A DNA stretch of 64,000 bases from Gemmatimonadaceae bacterium (GTDB lineage: Bacteria; Gemmatimonadota; Gemmatimonadetes; Gemmatimonadales; Gemmatimonadaceae). The DNA lies in NCBI GenBank assembly GCA_016720905.1, contig JADKJT010000001.1, forward strand, positions 310,001-374,000, given 5' to 3'. A program made the translations under genes and the position numbers. Below are positions 42,978-51,805 of this stretch, piece after piece. The first letter of the stretch is position 1, and every line of letters begins with the position of its first letter. The notes under the pieces are model-generated. The model did not search any database. It was not told the DNA's origin and worked only from the letters and a program-made list of their open reading frames with translations.

Positions 42978-43850
42978 ATGGCCAGAAGCCGCGGCGGCCC
43001 GCGACAGCCATTGTCGAGAAGCAAGCCTGGGAAGACCACCAGCCGCTCGACCACGAAGACGCCGACCGCGACATCCGTGGAGACCGTTGCGGTGTCGGCC
43101 CTGCGTCAGACAAGCCGTGCCCGTTCCGTTGGACGGAAGCCATCGCAGAAGGCACCCGCACTGGCGAAATCGCCTCGGACGAAGGCCGACAGGATGGCCA
43201 TCGCCCACGTCGTTCTTGAGCGATTGCTGCGGGCGTATCCCGACGCGCATTGTGAGCTCGACCATCGCAACGCATTTGAATTGCTGTCCGCCACCATTTT
43301 GTCCGCGCAGTGCACCGATGTGCGAGTGAACCTGGTGACGCCAGCGCTCTTTGCGCGCTTTCCCGATGCTGCGGCCATGCGCTCGGCGCGGCTGGAGGAC
43401 GTCGAAGACCTCGTGCGTTCCACCGGCTTTTTTCGCGCCAAGGCGAAGAGTCTGGTGGGGATGGCGGACGCCCTGGTCACGCGTTTCGGGGGCGAGGTGC
43501 CGCGCACCATCGCCGAGCTCGCGTCATTGCCAGGGGTCGGCCGGAAGACCGCCAATGTGATTTTGGGCAATGCGTTCGATATCAACGAGGGAATTGTCGT
43601 CGATACCCACGTGCAGCGTCTGGCTCGGCGATTAGGCCTGACGCGTGAGCCCGATCCCGTCGGGATCGAGCGGGAGCTGATGCCACTGTTCCCACAGGAG
43701 CGATGGGCAGTCCTCAGCCACTTGCTGATCTGGCACGGTCGGCGGGCGTGTCTGGCGCGGAAGCCGGCCTGCGGGATGTGCGTACTACGGGACGTCTGCC
43801 CAAGCGCGGAAGCCGTTTCGCCGCCCTCGGTTGAATCTCCCTCGGCGTAG
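42978..43850 (+). CDS. nth: Endonuclease III with basic N-terminal extension
   Basis: A DNA glycosylase/AP lyase for oxidised pyrimidines. The catalytic core has FELLSATILSAQCTD, the helix-hairpin-helix LPGVGRKTANVILGNAF with the catalytic Lys, VVDTHVQRLARRLGL with the catalytic Asp, and a 4Fe-4S cluster loop CLARKPACGMCVLRDVC (Cx6Cx2Cx5C). The 290-residue length exceeds the usual 210 because of about 75 Arg/Ser/Thr/Lys-rich N-terminal residues. An in-frame ATG at MAIAHVVLE (about 43194) would give a standard-length protein. It starts four bases after polX, consistent with a DNA-repair pair. Confidence 0.94.
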   Translation: MARSRGGPRQPLSRSKPGKTTSRSTTKTPTATSVETVAVSALRQTSRARSVGRKPSQKAPALAKSPRTKADRMAIAHVVLERLLRAYPDAHCELDHRNAFELLSATILSAQCTDVRVNLVTPALFARFPDAAAMRSARLEDVEDLVRSTGFFRAKAKSLVGMADALVTRFGGEVPRTIAELASLPGVGRKTANVILGNAFDINEGIVVDTHVQRLARRLGLTREPDPVGIERELMPLFPQERWAVLSHLLIWHGRRACLARKPACGMCVLRDVCPSAEAVSPPSVESPSA

Positions 43851-43887
43851 TCAGTACATTTCGCCCCTTCCCCAACGAGGATTTTCC

Positions 43888-44358
43888 GTGGCAAAGCTGG
43901 CTACATTCGAAACCACCAAGGGCACGATCGTCGCGGAGTTGTTCGACGCCGAGGCCCCCAAGACCGTCGAGAATTTCGAGAAGCTCGCGAATTCGGGCTT
44001 CTATGACGGTGTGAAGTTCCACCGGGTGATTCCGGATTTCGTCGTGCAGGGTGGGGATCCGCTGTCGCGCGATCTTCCCGAGGGGGACCGACGGGTCGGC
44101 ACCGGTGGTCCGGGTTGGCAGATTGCCTGTGAAACCAAGGGCAATCCGAAGAAGCATTCGGTGGGTGCGCTCTCGATGGCGCATGCCGGGAAGGACACGG
44201 GTGGCAGTCAGTTCTTCATGGTACTGAGCGAGTCGAACACGCGCCATTTGAACGGCGTGCATACGGTGTTCGGCCAGATCACGGAGGGCCTCGACGTCAT
44301 GGCGACGATCGTGGCGAACGACGCGATGACGTCGGTTCGCGTCGCGGACGCGAAATAA
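43888..44358 (+). CDS. Cyclophilin-type peptidyl-prolyl isomerase
   Basis: A 156-residue cyclophilin. It has FETTKGTIVAELFDAEAPKTVENF, then the catalytic FHRVIPDFVVQGGDP (Arg/Phe), GALSMAHAGKDTGGSQFFM (Met, Gln, Phe of the active site) and HTVFGQITEGLDVM. No signal peptide is present, so it acts in the cytoplasm. The GTG at 43888 is preceded by GAGG at 43877-43880 and begins where family similarity starts. Confidence 0.95.
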   Translation: MAKLATFETTKGTIVAELFDAEAPKTVENFEKLANSGFYDGVKFHRVIPDFVVQGGDPLSRDLPEGDRRVGTGGPGWQIACETKGNPKKHSVGALSMAHAGKDTGGSQFFMVLSESNTRHLNGVHTVFGQITEGLDVMATIVANDAMTSVRVADAK

Positions 44359-44377
44359 CCCTCACCACTTTCCTGCC

Positions 44378-44566
44378 ATGTCACACGACCAATCCAACGG
44401 CGGGTCCGATAGGAGCGCCGCATTTGCGGGGCTGATCGGCGGCGCGCTGTTCATCGGCGCCATTCTGTACAGCATCGTCCTGTTGACGAACAATCACTTC
44501 AAGAACGAAGCGGGTGAGAAGAAGACGGGCGCCGTGGAGGCCCCGTCTGCGTCCGTAGTCGGCTGA
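44378..44566 (+). CDS. Small single-helix membrane protein, 62 aa
   Basis: I do not recognise this protein. It has a short polar N-terminus, one hydrophobic helix (FAGLIGGALFIGAILYSIVLL, roughly residues 16-36) and a charged, probably extracytoplasmic or cytoplasmic tail (NEAGEKKTGAVEAP). It starts 19 bases after the cyclophilin stop and is followed by a hairpin terminator, so it is probably the last gene of that unit. Confidence 0.65.
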   Translation: MSHDQSNGGSDRSAAFAGLIGGALFIGAILYSIVLLTNNHFKNEAGEKKTGAVEAPSASVVG

Positions 44567-44572
44567 GCACGG

Positions 44573-44597
44573 GAGGGAGACGACAGTCTCCCTCTTC
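44573..44597 (+). terminator. Hairpin terminator after the small membrane protein
   Basis: A nine-bp stem GAGGGAGAC/GTCTCCCTC closes a GACA loop at 44573-44594 and is followed by TTCTCG. The T tract is short, so termination may be partial. Confidence 0.6.
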
Positions 44598-44634
44598 TCG
44601 ATATGGATTTTCCATATTCCAGCAATAGGTTACC

Positions 44635-44663
44635 TTGCGATGAAACAGAACACGGTTTAGAAT
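44635..44663 (+). promoter_or_regulatory. Sigma-70-type promoter of the tetR/efflux operon
   Basis: TTGCGA (44635-44640) and TAGAAT (44658-44663) are separated by 17 bases. They match the -35 and -10 consensus at 4 and 5 of 6 positions. The local sequence is clearly more AT-rich than the coding surroundings. The start point would fall near 44670, immediately before the palindromic operator. Confidence 0.65.
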
Positions 44664-44672
44664 CGTTTGAGA

Positions 44673-44686
44673 ACTGACCGGTCAGT
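44673..44686. promoter_or_regulatory. Palindromic TetR operator
   Basis: ACTGACCGGTCAGT is a perfect 14-bp palindrome about 7-10 bases after the -10 element, followed by a further CAGT half-repeat. This position is ideal for repression by the TetR-family protein encoded 45 bases downstream. TGAC-NN-GTCA type palindromes are common operators of AcrR/TetR efflux repressors. A second inverted repeat ATATGGA-TTT-TCCATAT lies at 44601-44617. Confidence 0.68.
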
Positions 44687-44730
44687 CAGTAACTGCTTTT
44701 AGGCACAATTCCATCTTCCGCGCTCACTTA

Positions 44731-45408
44731 GTGTCGATACCAGAACCGTCAGACGCTCGTCGGCGGCGCGATCCAGAGGCTCGGCCGCACCAGATTCTGG
44801 AGGCGGCGTTCTGCGAGTTTGGAGAGCATGGACTGGCCGGTGCCCGTCTCGATGACATCGCGCGCCGCGCCAACGTCGCCAAGGGCACTATCTACCTGTA
44901 CTTCCCCAACAAGGAAGCGCTGTTTCGCGCCATGGTGCAGGCGACGACCATTGCCGCCCTTGAAACCGCCGAGGCGCGCCTCGCCTCGGTCGACAGCGAG
45001 AGCGCGACGGCCCAACTGCGATACGTGGCCTGCGGGTGGTGGGCGTTTCTGCGCACCGAACGCTTCCAGGTGGTGCAACGGCTGGTGATGGCCGAGTTGC
45101 CGCAGTTTCCGGACCTGATGCAGTTCTACGCCGATGAAGTAATGGCACGGGGCCGCCGGCTGATCGGCGCCATCATCGCCCGCGGGATCGCCTACGGCGA
45201 GTTCCGGCCACTTGATCCTGAGGTGGGGGCGCGCATGCTGTCCGCGCTCGCCATGACACACAGCCAGTGGTGCTCGCGTCGTCAGTTCTTCCCGGCGCTT
45301 ATGCAGCGCACCGACGACGACGTCCGCGACGAGTTGATCGATTTCTACCTGCATGCGCTGCGCCCAGCCGCGGCGGTCGCCCCGTCCTCCCTGCCTTCTC
45401 CAACATGA
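44731..45408 (+). CDS. TetR-family transcriptional repressor
   Basis: A 225-residue regulator. The N-terminal helix-turn-helix is QILEAAFCEFGEHGLAGARLDDIARRANVAKGTIYLYF, typical of TetR with the KGTIYLYF end. The C-terminal ligand-binding half is helical and resembles the AcrR/TetR_C group. The GTG at 44731 is the first start after the operator. The stop overlaps the next start (ATGA), tying it to the outer-membrane factor and EmrAB-like genes it presumably represses. The inducing ligand is unknown. Confidence 0.92.
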   Translation: MSIPEPSDARRRRDPEARPHQILEAAFCEFGEHGLAGARLDDIARRANVAKGTIYLYFPNKEALFRAMVQATTIAALETAEARLASVDSESATAQLRYVACGWWAFLRTERFQVVQRLVMAELPQFPDLMQFYADEVMARGRRLIGAIIARGIAYGEFRPLDPEVGARMLSALAMTHSQWCSRRQFFPALMQRTDDDVRDELIDFYLHALRPAAAVAPSSLPSPT

Positions 45409-46772
45409 CATCCACCCGCACCCCAGCGTCGCGTGGCCCGTTGCCATCCGGGCTCACGCTCCTGATCGCACTCGCAGTGACTGGCGCGCCGCTCGGCGCA
45501 CAAGGCACCGCACTCTCACTGGGCGACGCCGCTCGTCTGGCGGCCAAGCAGAGCGGGGGGGTCGAGGTGGCCCGCACACGTGTTGCGGCCGCGGAGGCGC
45601 GTGTGACCCAGCGTCGCGGCGCCCTGATGCCGGATCTTGCGGCTGGGATTCAACAGGCGTCGCGCACGACCAACTCCGCCACGTTCGGGTTTTCCTTTCG
45701 CGATCCCGCGGGTCGACCCCTGCTGAATCCGAATGGCGAAATCATTGGTCCGGTGCCCACGGTCGACGTGCGCTATCGCATCCAGCAGCCATTGCTGGAC
45801 CTCGGCAATTTGGCGAAGTGGCGGGCGGCCCAGGCGGCCACTGACGCCGCGAGTGCCGACGTGAATGCGCAAGCGGAAGCCGCCGCGTCCGTAGCCGCCG
45901 CCATTTACGTCCGCGCTGCGCGGGCCGAGGCGCAGGTGGCGGCACGTGTTGCCGATTCGGCGCTGGCCGCCGATCTGCTGCGCATTGCCCGTGACCAACT
46001 GCAAGCGGGCGTAGGAATCGCCCTCGATGTCACGCGCGCCCAGTCGCAGCTCGCGTCCACGCGCGCGCAGATCATCATCGCGCGCAATGATCGTGATCGC
46101 GCCCTGCTGGAGCTCAAGCGGGCGATGGGGATGTCGCTCGATGCTGCGCTGACGCTGCGGGATTCGCTTGGCGCGCTGCCCGTGGAGGCCGTGGTGCCTG
46201 ATGAAGCCGCCGCCCTCGACAAAGCGGGTCAATCGCGCGCCGACATTCGCGCACTGGTGGCGCAGGAAGCGGCGCAACAGCGGGCCATTTCGGCCATTCG
46301 GTGGGAGCGCACACCGCAGCTTGGCCTCATGGTGGATCACGGGGTCATCGGCAAGAACTGGGGACACCTGTTGTCGACCTACACGTGGGGCGTCCAGCTG
46401 TCGGTCGGGCTGTTCGACGGGTTCCGTCGCGAAGGCCGGGTGCAGGAGCAGCTCGCGGGAACGCGAGAGACCGATGCCCGACTGCGCGATCTGCGGGCCC
46501 AGAGCGCGCTCGATGTGCGGGCGGCGCTGCTGGACTTGTCAGCGGCGCGCGAGCAACTCGACGCGGTACGCGAGCGGCTGGCGCTGTCGGAGCAGGAAGT
46601 CGCGCAGGCGCAGGAGCGGTTTCGCGCCGGCGTGGCGGGCAACGCCGACGTCATCAGCGCCCTGCTGTCCTTGAATTCGGCGCGTACGCTGCGAAACGAC
46701 GTTCTGGCGGCCTATCAGACGGCGAGAGTGAGCCTGGCGCGCGCCGTGGGCGGCGTCCGGGAACTCCCGTGA
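45405..46772 (+). CDS. TolC-family outer membrane efflux protein
   Basis: A 455-residue outer-membrane factor with signal peptide (LTLLIALAVTGAPLGAQG) and two OEP repeats rich in Ala/Arg/Gln coiled-coil sequence. The first includes LSLGDAARLAAKQSGGVEVARTRVAAAEARV and the second ATRETDARLRDLRAQSALDVRAALLDLSAAREQLD-like sequence. It starts at ATG 45405, overlapping the repressor stop. It forms the outer-membrane duct for the following HlyD-like and DHA2-type proteins. Confidence 0.9.
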   Translation: MTSTRTPASRGPLPSGLTLLIALAVTGAPLGAQGTALSLGDAARLAAKQSGGVEVARTRVAAAEARVTQRRGALMPDLAAGIQQASRTTNSATFGFSFRDPAGRPLLNPNGEIIGPVPTVDVRYRIQQPLLDLGNLAKWRAAQAATDAASADVNAQAEAAASVAAAIYVRAARAEAQVAARVADSALAADLLRIARDQLQAGVGIALDVTRAQSQLASTRAQIIIARNDRDRALLELKRAMGMSLDAALTLRDSLGALPVEAVVPDEAAALDKAGQSRADIRALVAQEAAQQRAISAIRWERTPQLGLMVDHGVIGKNWGHLLSTYTWGVQLSVGLFDGFRREGRVQEQLAGTRETDARLRDLRAQSALDVRAALLDLSAAREQLDAVRERLALSEQEVAQAQERFRAGVAGNADVISALLSLNSARTLRNDVLAAYQTARVSLARAVGGVRELP

Positions 46773-46851
46773 ACCATGCCAACGCGGGGTGCCCGCCCGC
46801 CGTCGTTCGGAACACATCCTTCGCCATTCCGGCATTCACACGATCAGCCCC

Positions 46852-47904
46852 ATGACCTCACCATCCCGTTCGGCGCGATTTCGCCTCCTGCTTCCTCTCG
46901 CGCTCCTTGCCGGCGCGGGGTACTGGGCCGTTCAACGCTGGTCGTTCGCCCGCACGCACGAAGCCACTGACAATGCGCAGATAGACGGCCACATCGTCCC
47001 GGTGGTCGCGAAAGTTGGCGGCTATGTCACGCAGGTCCGTGTTGGCGAGAATGCCCATGTGGCCGACTCCGGCGTGCTGGTGGAGCTTGACGCGCGCGAG
47101 TACGACGTGCGCCTGGCTCAGGCGGAGGCGGATCTGGCGGGCGCAATGGCGTCTTCGGGCGATCGGCGCAGCGAAGGCCAGGCCAGCGCCTTCCTCCGTA
47201 CCGCATCGAGTCAACGCGAGGTTGGTGATGCACAAGTGATCGCCGCACGAGCCACCCTCACGAAGGCCACGGCCGACCTGACGCGCGCCAGAGAGTTGGT
47301 GGCGAAACAGATCATCAGTCTCGCGCAGCTGGATGCCGCGCAGGCCACGTACGACGCGGCCGTCGCGACGCTCACGGCGACCGAACGGTCGGTGAACGCC
47401 GCCACTTCGGGTGTCTCAAGCGCGCAGGCCGGCGTGCGGCTGGCGCAGGCGCGGTTGGCCGCCTCGCGTGCGGCCCGTGACAATGCCGCGCTGCAGCGTT
47501 CCTACACCCGCATCACCGCGCCAGTGAGCGGCATCGTGTCACGGAAGAGTGTGGAAGTGGGGCAATTGGTGCAGCCCGGGCAGACACTGATGTCGATCGT
47601 TTCCGACTCGGGCGTCTACGTCACCGCCAATTTCAAGGAAACGCAGCTGGCGCGCATTCGGGTTGGTCAGAAAGTGGAGCTCGAGATTGACGCGTACGGA
47701 GGCGAACACGCCGACGGCGAGATCGAGAGCATCGCGTCGGCCACCGGCGCCAAGTTCGCCCTGCTCCCACCGGACAATGCCACGGGCAACTTCACCAAGG
47801 TCGTGCAACGCGTGCCGGTGCGCATTCGCATCAGGCGGACGCTCGGCGCCGACCGACCGCTGCGGCCGGGCATGTCGGTCCAGGCCAACGTCATCGTCAA
47901 ATAG
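46852..47904 (+). CDS. EmrA/HlyD-type membrane fusion protein
   Basis: A 350-residue periplasmic adaptor anchored by one N-terminal helix (LLLPLALLAGAGYWAV). It has the lipoyl-like half-motif THEATDNAQIDGHIVPVVAKVGGYV and VRVGENAHVADSGVLVELD. A long helical hairpin follows (residues about 95-200), then SYTRITAPVSGIVSRKSVEVGQLV and the beta-barrel VTANFKETQLARIRVGQKVELEID. The DNAQIDGH and FKETQL sequences are characteristic of EmrA. ATG 46852 is chosen since the longer frame adds only an Arg-rich leader. Confidence 0.93.
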   Translation: MTSPSRSARFRLLLPLALLAGAGYWAVQRWSFARTHEATDNAQIDGHIVPVVAKVGGYVTQVRVGENAHVADSGVLVELDAREYDVRLAQAEADLAGAMASSGDRRSEGQASAFLRTASSQREVGDAQVIAARATLTKATADLTRARELVAKQIISLAQLDAAQATYDAAVATLTATERSVNAATSGVSSAQAGVRLAQARLAASRAARDNAALQRSYTRITAPVSGIVSRKSVEVGQLVQPGQTLMSIVSDSGVYVTANFKETQLARIRVGQKVELEIDAYGGEHADGEIESIASATGAKFALLPPDNATGNFTKVVQRVPVRIRIRRTLGADRPLRPGMSVQANVIVK

Positions 47905-47912
47905 GGACGCGC

Positions 47913-49523
47913 GTGGCCACCACGCTGCTGGACCTGCCCGCACTCGCGCCCGTGCAACCGGCCGCACGTGCGGTTGAAGATGATCCCTACAGGAACCGCT
48001 ATCTCATCGCCATCGCGGTGACGCTGGCGGCCGTACTGGAGCTGGTCGACACCTCGATTGTCAACGTGGCCATCCCGCACATGATGGGCACACTGGGTGC
48101 GACCCTCGATGAGGTCGCGTGGGTGTCCACCTCGTACATCATTGCCAATGTGATTGTCATCCCGATGTCGAGCTGGCTGTCCGCGTATTTCGGACGCCGC
48201 CGTTATTTGACCGGATCGATCCTGCTGTTCGTGCTGGCGTCGTTCTTCTGCGGCGCCGCCACCACGCTCTGGGGGCTCGTGTTCTGGCGCGTCATCCAGG
48301 GGCTGGGGGGCGGGGCGCTGCTCTCGACGGCGCAAACCACCCTGTTCGAGTCGTTTCCACCACATGAACGTGGCATCGGTCAGTCGATCTTCGGAGTAGG
48401 GGTCATGGTCGGGCCGACACTGGGGCCGACGCTGGGCGGCTACATCGTGGACGCGTACGCGTGGCCGTGGATTTTCTACATCAACGTCCCGCTCGGACTC
48501 GGCGCGGCGTACCTCGTGTGGAGCTACGTCCGCAATGCCGCACATCAGGTGCGCGCCACGTCCATTGACGTCTGGGGCATCGTCTTGCTCGCCACATCGG
48601 TCGGGTCGTTGCAGTGGATGCTGGAACGCGGTGAGCGATTCGACTGGTTTGACTCGCGCTTTGTGGTGGGGTTGGCGCTCGTGAGCCTGACGTCGGCGAT
48701 CCTGCTGGTGTGGCGTGAGCTCAGCGTGCATGAGCCCATCATCGACCTCCGCATTCTCAAGTCGCGGCAGCTCGCGCCGGGTGTCACGTTTGCGGCATTC
48801 CTGGGACTGGCACTGTACGGATCGGTCTTCGTGCTGCCGGTTTTCCTGCAGGCGCTGCACGGATACACGGCATGGCAGACGGGCCAAGTCATTCTCCCGG
48901 GCGCGCTGGCATCGGCCTTCACCATGGCGTTCGTCGGTCGGATCGCCGCGAAGGTGGACGCGCGTCCGATGATTGTGTTCGGTGCTTTCCTCTTTCTCTG
49001 GTCGATGTGGCTGATGTCGCAGCTCACGCTCGATTCGGGCCGGAACCAGCTGTTCTGGCCGCTGATCCTTCGCGGTGTGGGTCTCGGATTCCTGTTTGTG
49101 CCGCTGACCAGCGCAACAGTGGCGGGGTTGCCCATGAAGTCCATGGGTCAAGGCACCGGATTGTTCAACCTGATGCGTCAACTGGGCGGGTCGCTGGGTA
49201 TTGCCATCATGGCGACCATGCTGTCGCGTCTCACCAAGGTGGAGAAAGCCGTGCTGACCGACCATGTTGGCGCCAGCGACCCGGCCACGCTCGATCGGTT
49301 GGCGACGCTGGCGCGCGGGATGATGGCACGTGGCATGGACGCCGCGGTCGCAAAACAGCAGGCGCTGATGATGATCGATCGTCAGATCGCCGCCCAGGCC
49401 AGCGTCTTGGCGTTTTCGCGGCTGTATCTGGTCAGCGGATTGCTGCTGGTGGCCGCCCTGCCGCTGCTGTTGATCTGGAAGACCGGCCGAGCGTCGGGAG
49501 CCAGCGGAGAGATTCCGCACTAG
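47913..49523 (+). CDS. DHA2-family (EmrB/QacA) MFS drug exporter
   Basis: A 536-residue, 14-helix major facilitator. Motif C region: ALDEVAWVSTSYIIANVIVIPMS, GRRRYL loop, GLGGGALLSTAQTTLFESFPPHERG, and FGVGVMVGPTLGPTLGGYI with the antiporter GxxxGPxxGG signature. A central soluble segment is VRNAAHQVRATSIDVWG. It should work with the EmrA-like and TolC-like proteins as a tripartite proton-driven pump for hydrophobic compounds. It starts at GTG 47913, nine bases after the adaptor. Confidence 0.95.
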   Translation: MATTLLDLPALAPVQPAARAVEDDPYRNRYLIAIAVTLAAVLELVDTSIVNVAIPHMMGTLGATLDEVAWVSTSYIIANVIVIPMSSWLSAYFGRRRYLTGSILLFVLASFFCGAATTLWGLVFWRVIQGLGGGALLSTAQTTLFESFPPHERGIGQSIFGVGVMVGPTLGPTLGGYIVDAYAWPWIFYINVPLGLGAAYLVWSYVRNAAHQVRATSIDVWGIVLLATSVGSLQWMLERGERFDWFDSRFVVGLALVSLTSAILLVWRELSVHEPIIDLRILKSRQLAPGVTFAAFLGLALYGSVFVLPVFLQALHGYTAWQTGQVILPGALASAFTMAFVGRIAAKVDARPMIVFGAFLFLWSMWLMSQLTLDSGRNQLFWPLILRGVGLGFLFVPLTSATVAGLPMKSMGQGTGLFNLMRQLGGSLGIAIMATMLSRLTKVEKAVLTDHVGASDPATLDRLATLARGMMARGMDAAVAKQQALMMIDRQIAAQASVLAFSRLYLVSGLLLVAALPLLLIWKTGRASGASGEIPH

Positions 49524-49621
49524 GCCGAGGCGACGCAGGGGGATGTGGTTGGGCGTCTTCCGTCTCCCTTCTCCCGTCTTCAGTCTCCCAAACACGTCTC
49601 CTCCGTGTTTCCTTTCGATCC

Positions 49622-50251
49622 ATGCCCCAGCCAACCCGCGCCGCCGCCCTGGCGCTCGTCCATGAGTGGACGCAATCCGAGTCGCTTCGCAAGCACATGC
49701 TGTCTGTCGAGGCGGCCCTGCGCGCCTATGCGGCTCGCTTTGGTGAGGACGAGGAGCTCTGGGGCGTGACCGGGCTGATCCACGACTTCGATTACGAGCG
49801 GTTCCCTAACAATGCGCTCGCCGCCGACGTCGAACATCCGGCAGAGGGTGTTCGGCATCTGCGGACGTTGGGATGGCCGGAAACCATTTGTGACGCGGTC
49901 CTTGGGCATGCGGACTACACGGGCGTGCCCCGCACCAGTCTCTTGGCCAAGACCCTTTTCGCGTGCGACGAGCTGACCGGCCTGATCACGGCTTCGGCGC
50001 TGGTCAAACCGTCGCGGGCCGTGGCCGACGTCGACGTGCCAGGAGTTCGCAGGAAGATGAAGGACAAGGCGTTTGCACGAGGGGTCAATCGGGACGATGT
50101 CATCCAGGGGGCCGAAGCACTCGGGGTGCCGCTGGACGAGCACATCGGTGTGGTGCTGGCGGCCATGCAAGGGTCGGCGGCAACCCTCGGGCTTGCGGGG
50201 ATTCCCGCCGCGCCGGCCGATGATTCAACGGCGTCCGGCCGCGACGCGTAA
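49622..50251 (+). CDS. HD-domain phosphohydrolase
   Basis: A 209-residue protein with the HD-domain pattern: first His in SLRKHMLSVE, the HD pair in LIHDFDYERF, and a later Asp in LAKTLFACDELTGL. Such small HD/HDIG proteins hydrolyse nucleotides or related phosphates. ATG 49622 lies right after a CT-rich tract related to the GGGAGAC repeat. There is no transmembrane or signal region. Confidence 0.88.
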   Translation: MPQPTRAAALALVHEWTQSESLRKHMLSVEAALRAYAARFGEDEELWGVTGLIHDFDYERFPNNALAADVEHPAEGVRHLRTLGWPETICDAVLGHADYTGVPRTSLLAKTLFACDELTGLITASALVKPSRAVADVDVPGVRRKMKDKAFARGVNRDDVIQGAEALGVPLDEHIGVVLAAMQGSAATLGLAGIPAAPADDSTASGRDA

Positions 50252-50256
50252 TTCCC

Positions 50257-50991
50257 GTGAAGCCTCAACGCCCAGTGACCTCACTTGCCTTCCCCGTAGC
50301 CGGTTCGATTTTCCCGTCAGGAAAGCACGTGGCGGAAGGGGATCCGGGGGGAGAGGGTGACGACACCGAGCGTGGGGGGCGGAGTGCGGAGGTCGTGGTG
50401 CCGCTGCCAATCGAGGCAGACCGGCCGGAGGAAAGGGTGGCGCCGCTTGGCGCTGACGCGCTCGCAGAACGCGCGTTGGTGCTGGCGGCTCAGGGTGGAG
50501 ACAGTGCGGCGTTTGCGGGGTTGGTGCATCGGCATCAACGGCGGGCTTATGCGGTGGCACGAGCCATCGTGCTGTCGCATGACGACGCTGAAGACGCCGT
50601 ACAAGAAGGATTCCTGCACGCGTTTCGCGCGCTTGAACGATTTCGACCGGAGCAGGCGTTTGGCGCCTGGCTGCACCGGATTGTTGCAAACGCCGCGCTG
50701 GACATCGCGCGGCGCCGGAAAGTGCGGGACGCGGACGAGTTGCCGGAGACACTGTCGTCTCCGCATCGCGACCCCGCGGAAGCGGATGAGTTGCGCTCAC
50801 GATTGGCGAGCGCGCTCAGCACGTTGGGTGAACGGCAGCGCGCCGTGATCGTGTTGCACGATGTGGAAGGCTACAAGCATGCGGAGATCGGAACGCTCCT
50901 CGGAATTCCCGAAGGCACCGCCCGATCAGACCTGCACCATGCCCGGGCGCACTTGCGGCGCCTGCTGGGCAACTTGCGGAGCACGGAATGA
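50257..50991 (+). CDS. ECF-type RNA polymerase sigma factor
   Basis: A 244-residue sigma-70-family protein. Region 2 is FAGLVHRHQRRAYAVARAIVLSHDDAEDAVQEGFLHAFRALERF, followed by FGAWLHRIVANAALDIARRRK. Region 4 is LGERQRAVIVLHDVEGYKHAEIGTLLGIPEGTARSDLHHARAHLR. About 65 acidic/Gly-rich residues precede region 2, more than in typical RpoE-like factors, so the start could be internal. Its stop overlaps the next gene (ATGA), the usual sigma/anti-sigma arrangement. Confidence 0.94.
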   Translation: MKPQRPVTSLAFPVAGSIFPSGKHVAEGDPGGEGDDTERGGRSAEVVVPLPIEADRPEERVAPLGADALAERALVLAAQGGDSAAFAGLVHRHQRRAYAVARAIVLSHDDAEDAVQEGFLHAFRALERFRPEQAFGAWLHRIVANAALDIARRRKVRDADELPETLSSPHRDPAEADELRSRLASALSTLGERQRAVIVLHDVEGYKHAEIGTLLGIPEGTARSDLHHARAHLRRLLGNLRSTE

Positions 50992-51389
50992 AGGACTTCA
51001 AGCGGATCGACAACGAACGAAGCGCGGGCGCAGATCCCGACGTGACGGCGCTGTTGCGTGCCGCCTATGCGGCACCACCGGATGAGGGGTATTGGACGAG
51101 TCTCGAGCAACGTGTGCTCGCGCGCCTGAACGACTCGCCGGTCGTCGCCTGGTGGTCGGTGCTGGCCGAGTGGCGCACGGCGGGTGCGGTGGCCGCGACC
51201 ATCGCCTTGTTGCTGGCGGGAGCCACCGTCGTTCGCGAAGTGACGCTGGAACGCACGGCGAGTGAAACCGTCGCCCGCGCGGCGATCGAATCGGGGGTCC
51301 CGGTCGATGACGCCACGTTCTCGTTTGGTGGCCGCATTCGGCTCCCGGCGGATGCGCCGGAGCGGTATCTCGACCCGTTCGACTACTAG
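50988..51389 (+). CDS. Putative membrane-bound anti-sigma factor
   Basis: A 133-residue protein with a soluble N-terminus (residues 1-60), one membrane helix (AGAVAATIALLLAGATVV) and a short extracytoplasmic tail. Size, topology and overlap with the ECF sigma gene argue for an anti-sigma factor. The zinc-binding HxxxCxxC motif is absent, and pairwise similarity to known anti-sigmas cannot be judged by eye. Confidence 0.7.
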   Translation: MKDFKRIDNERSAGADPDVTALLRAAYAAPPDEGYWTSLEQRVLARLNDSPVVAWWSVLAEWRTAGAVAATIALLLAGATVVREVTLERTASETVARAAIESGVPVDDATFSFGGRIRLPADAPERYLDPFDY

Positions 51390-51406
51390 CCACCACCGAC
51401 GTCCCC

Positions 51407-51805
51407 GTGTCTACGCCTCCCCGTCCCAAGTCGCTTGCCCTGATGTTTCTGCTCGGGGCGTTTCTCGCCGGTGGCGCCGTCGGCTTTGCCGCCGATCGCG
51501 CCGTCACGCACTCGCGTCCGGCCCGTCAGTACGACGAGCGGGCGATGCGTGACGAACTCGCCAAACAACTGAACCTTTCGGCCGACCAGCGCCGGGTCAT
51601 CGACTCGGTATTCGACTGGCGTCGCGCCCGCTCCAGGGAAATCATGCAGCAATATCGACCGACGCTCGATTCGGTACGTGACAGTGGTCGCGTGCTGATG
51701 ATGCAGGTACTCGACACCGCGCAGCAGGCGCAATTCAAGGCGCTCATCGAGCGCAACAGGCGCACCGCGGACAGCGTGATGCGCACACGCGAGGGCAACA
51801 AATGA
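51407..51805 (+). CDS. Spy/CpxP-like periplasmic protein
   Basis: A 132-residue secreted or membrane-anchored protein. An N-terminal hydrophobic segment (LALMFLLGAFLAGGAVGFA) is followed by helices with LNLSADQRRVIDSVF and VLDTAQQAQFKALIERNR. These resemble the paired LTxxQ regions of Spy/CpxP/CnrX-type stress sensors. It lies between the anti-sigma and TolC genes and overlaps the latter by four bases, suggesting envelope-stress sensing for this operon. Confidence 0.75.
   Translation: MSTPPRPKSLALMFLLGAFLAGGAVGFAADRAVTHSRPARQYDERAMRDELAKQLNLSADQRRVIDSVFDWRRARSREIMQQYRPTLDSVRDSGRVLMMQVLDTAQQAQFKALIERNRRTADSVMRTREGNK

Noticed and set aside
47667..49634. 655-residue open frame on the minus strand
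   Set aside because: Antisense to the DHA2 exporter; low complexity with His/Arg/Gln bias and no recognisable motif.
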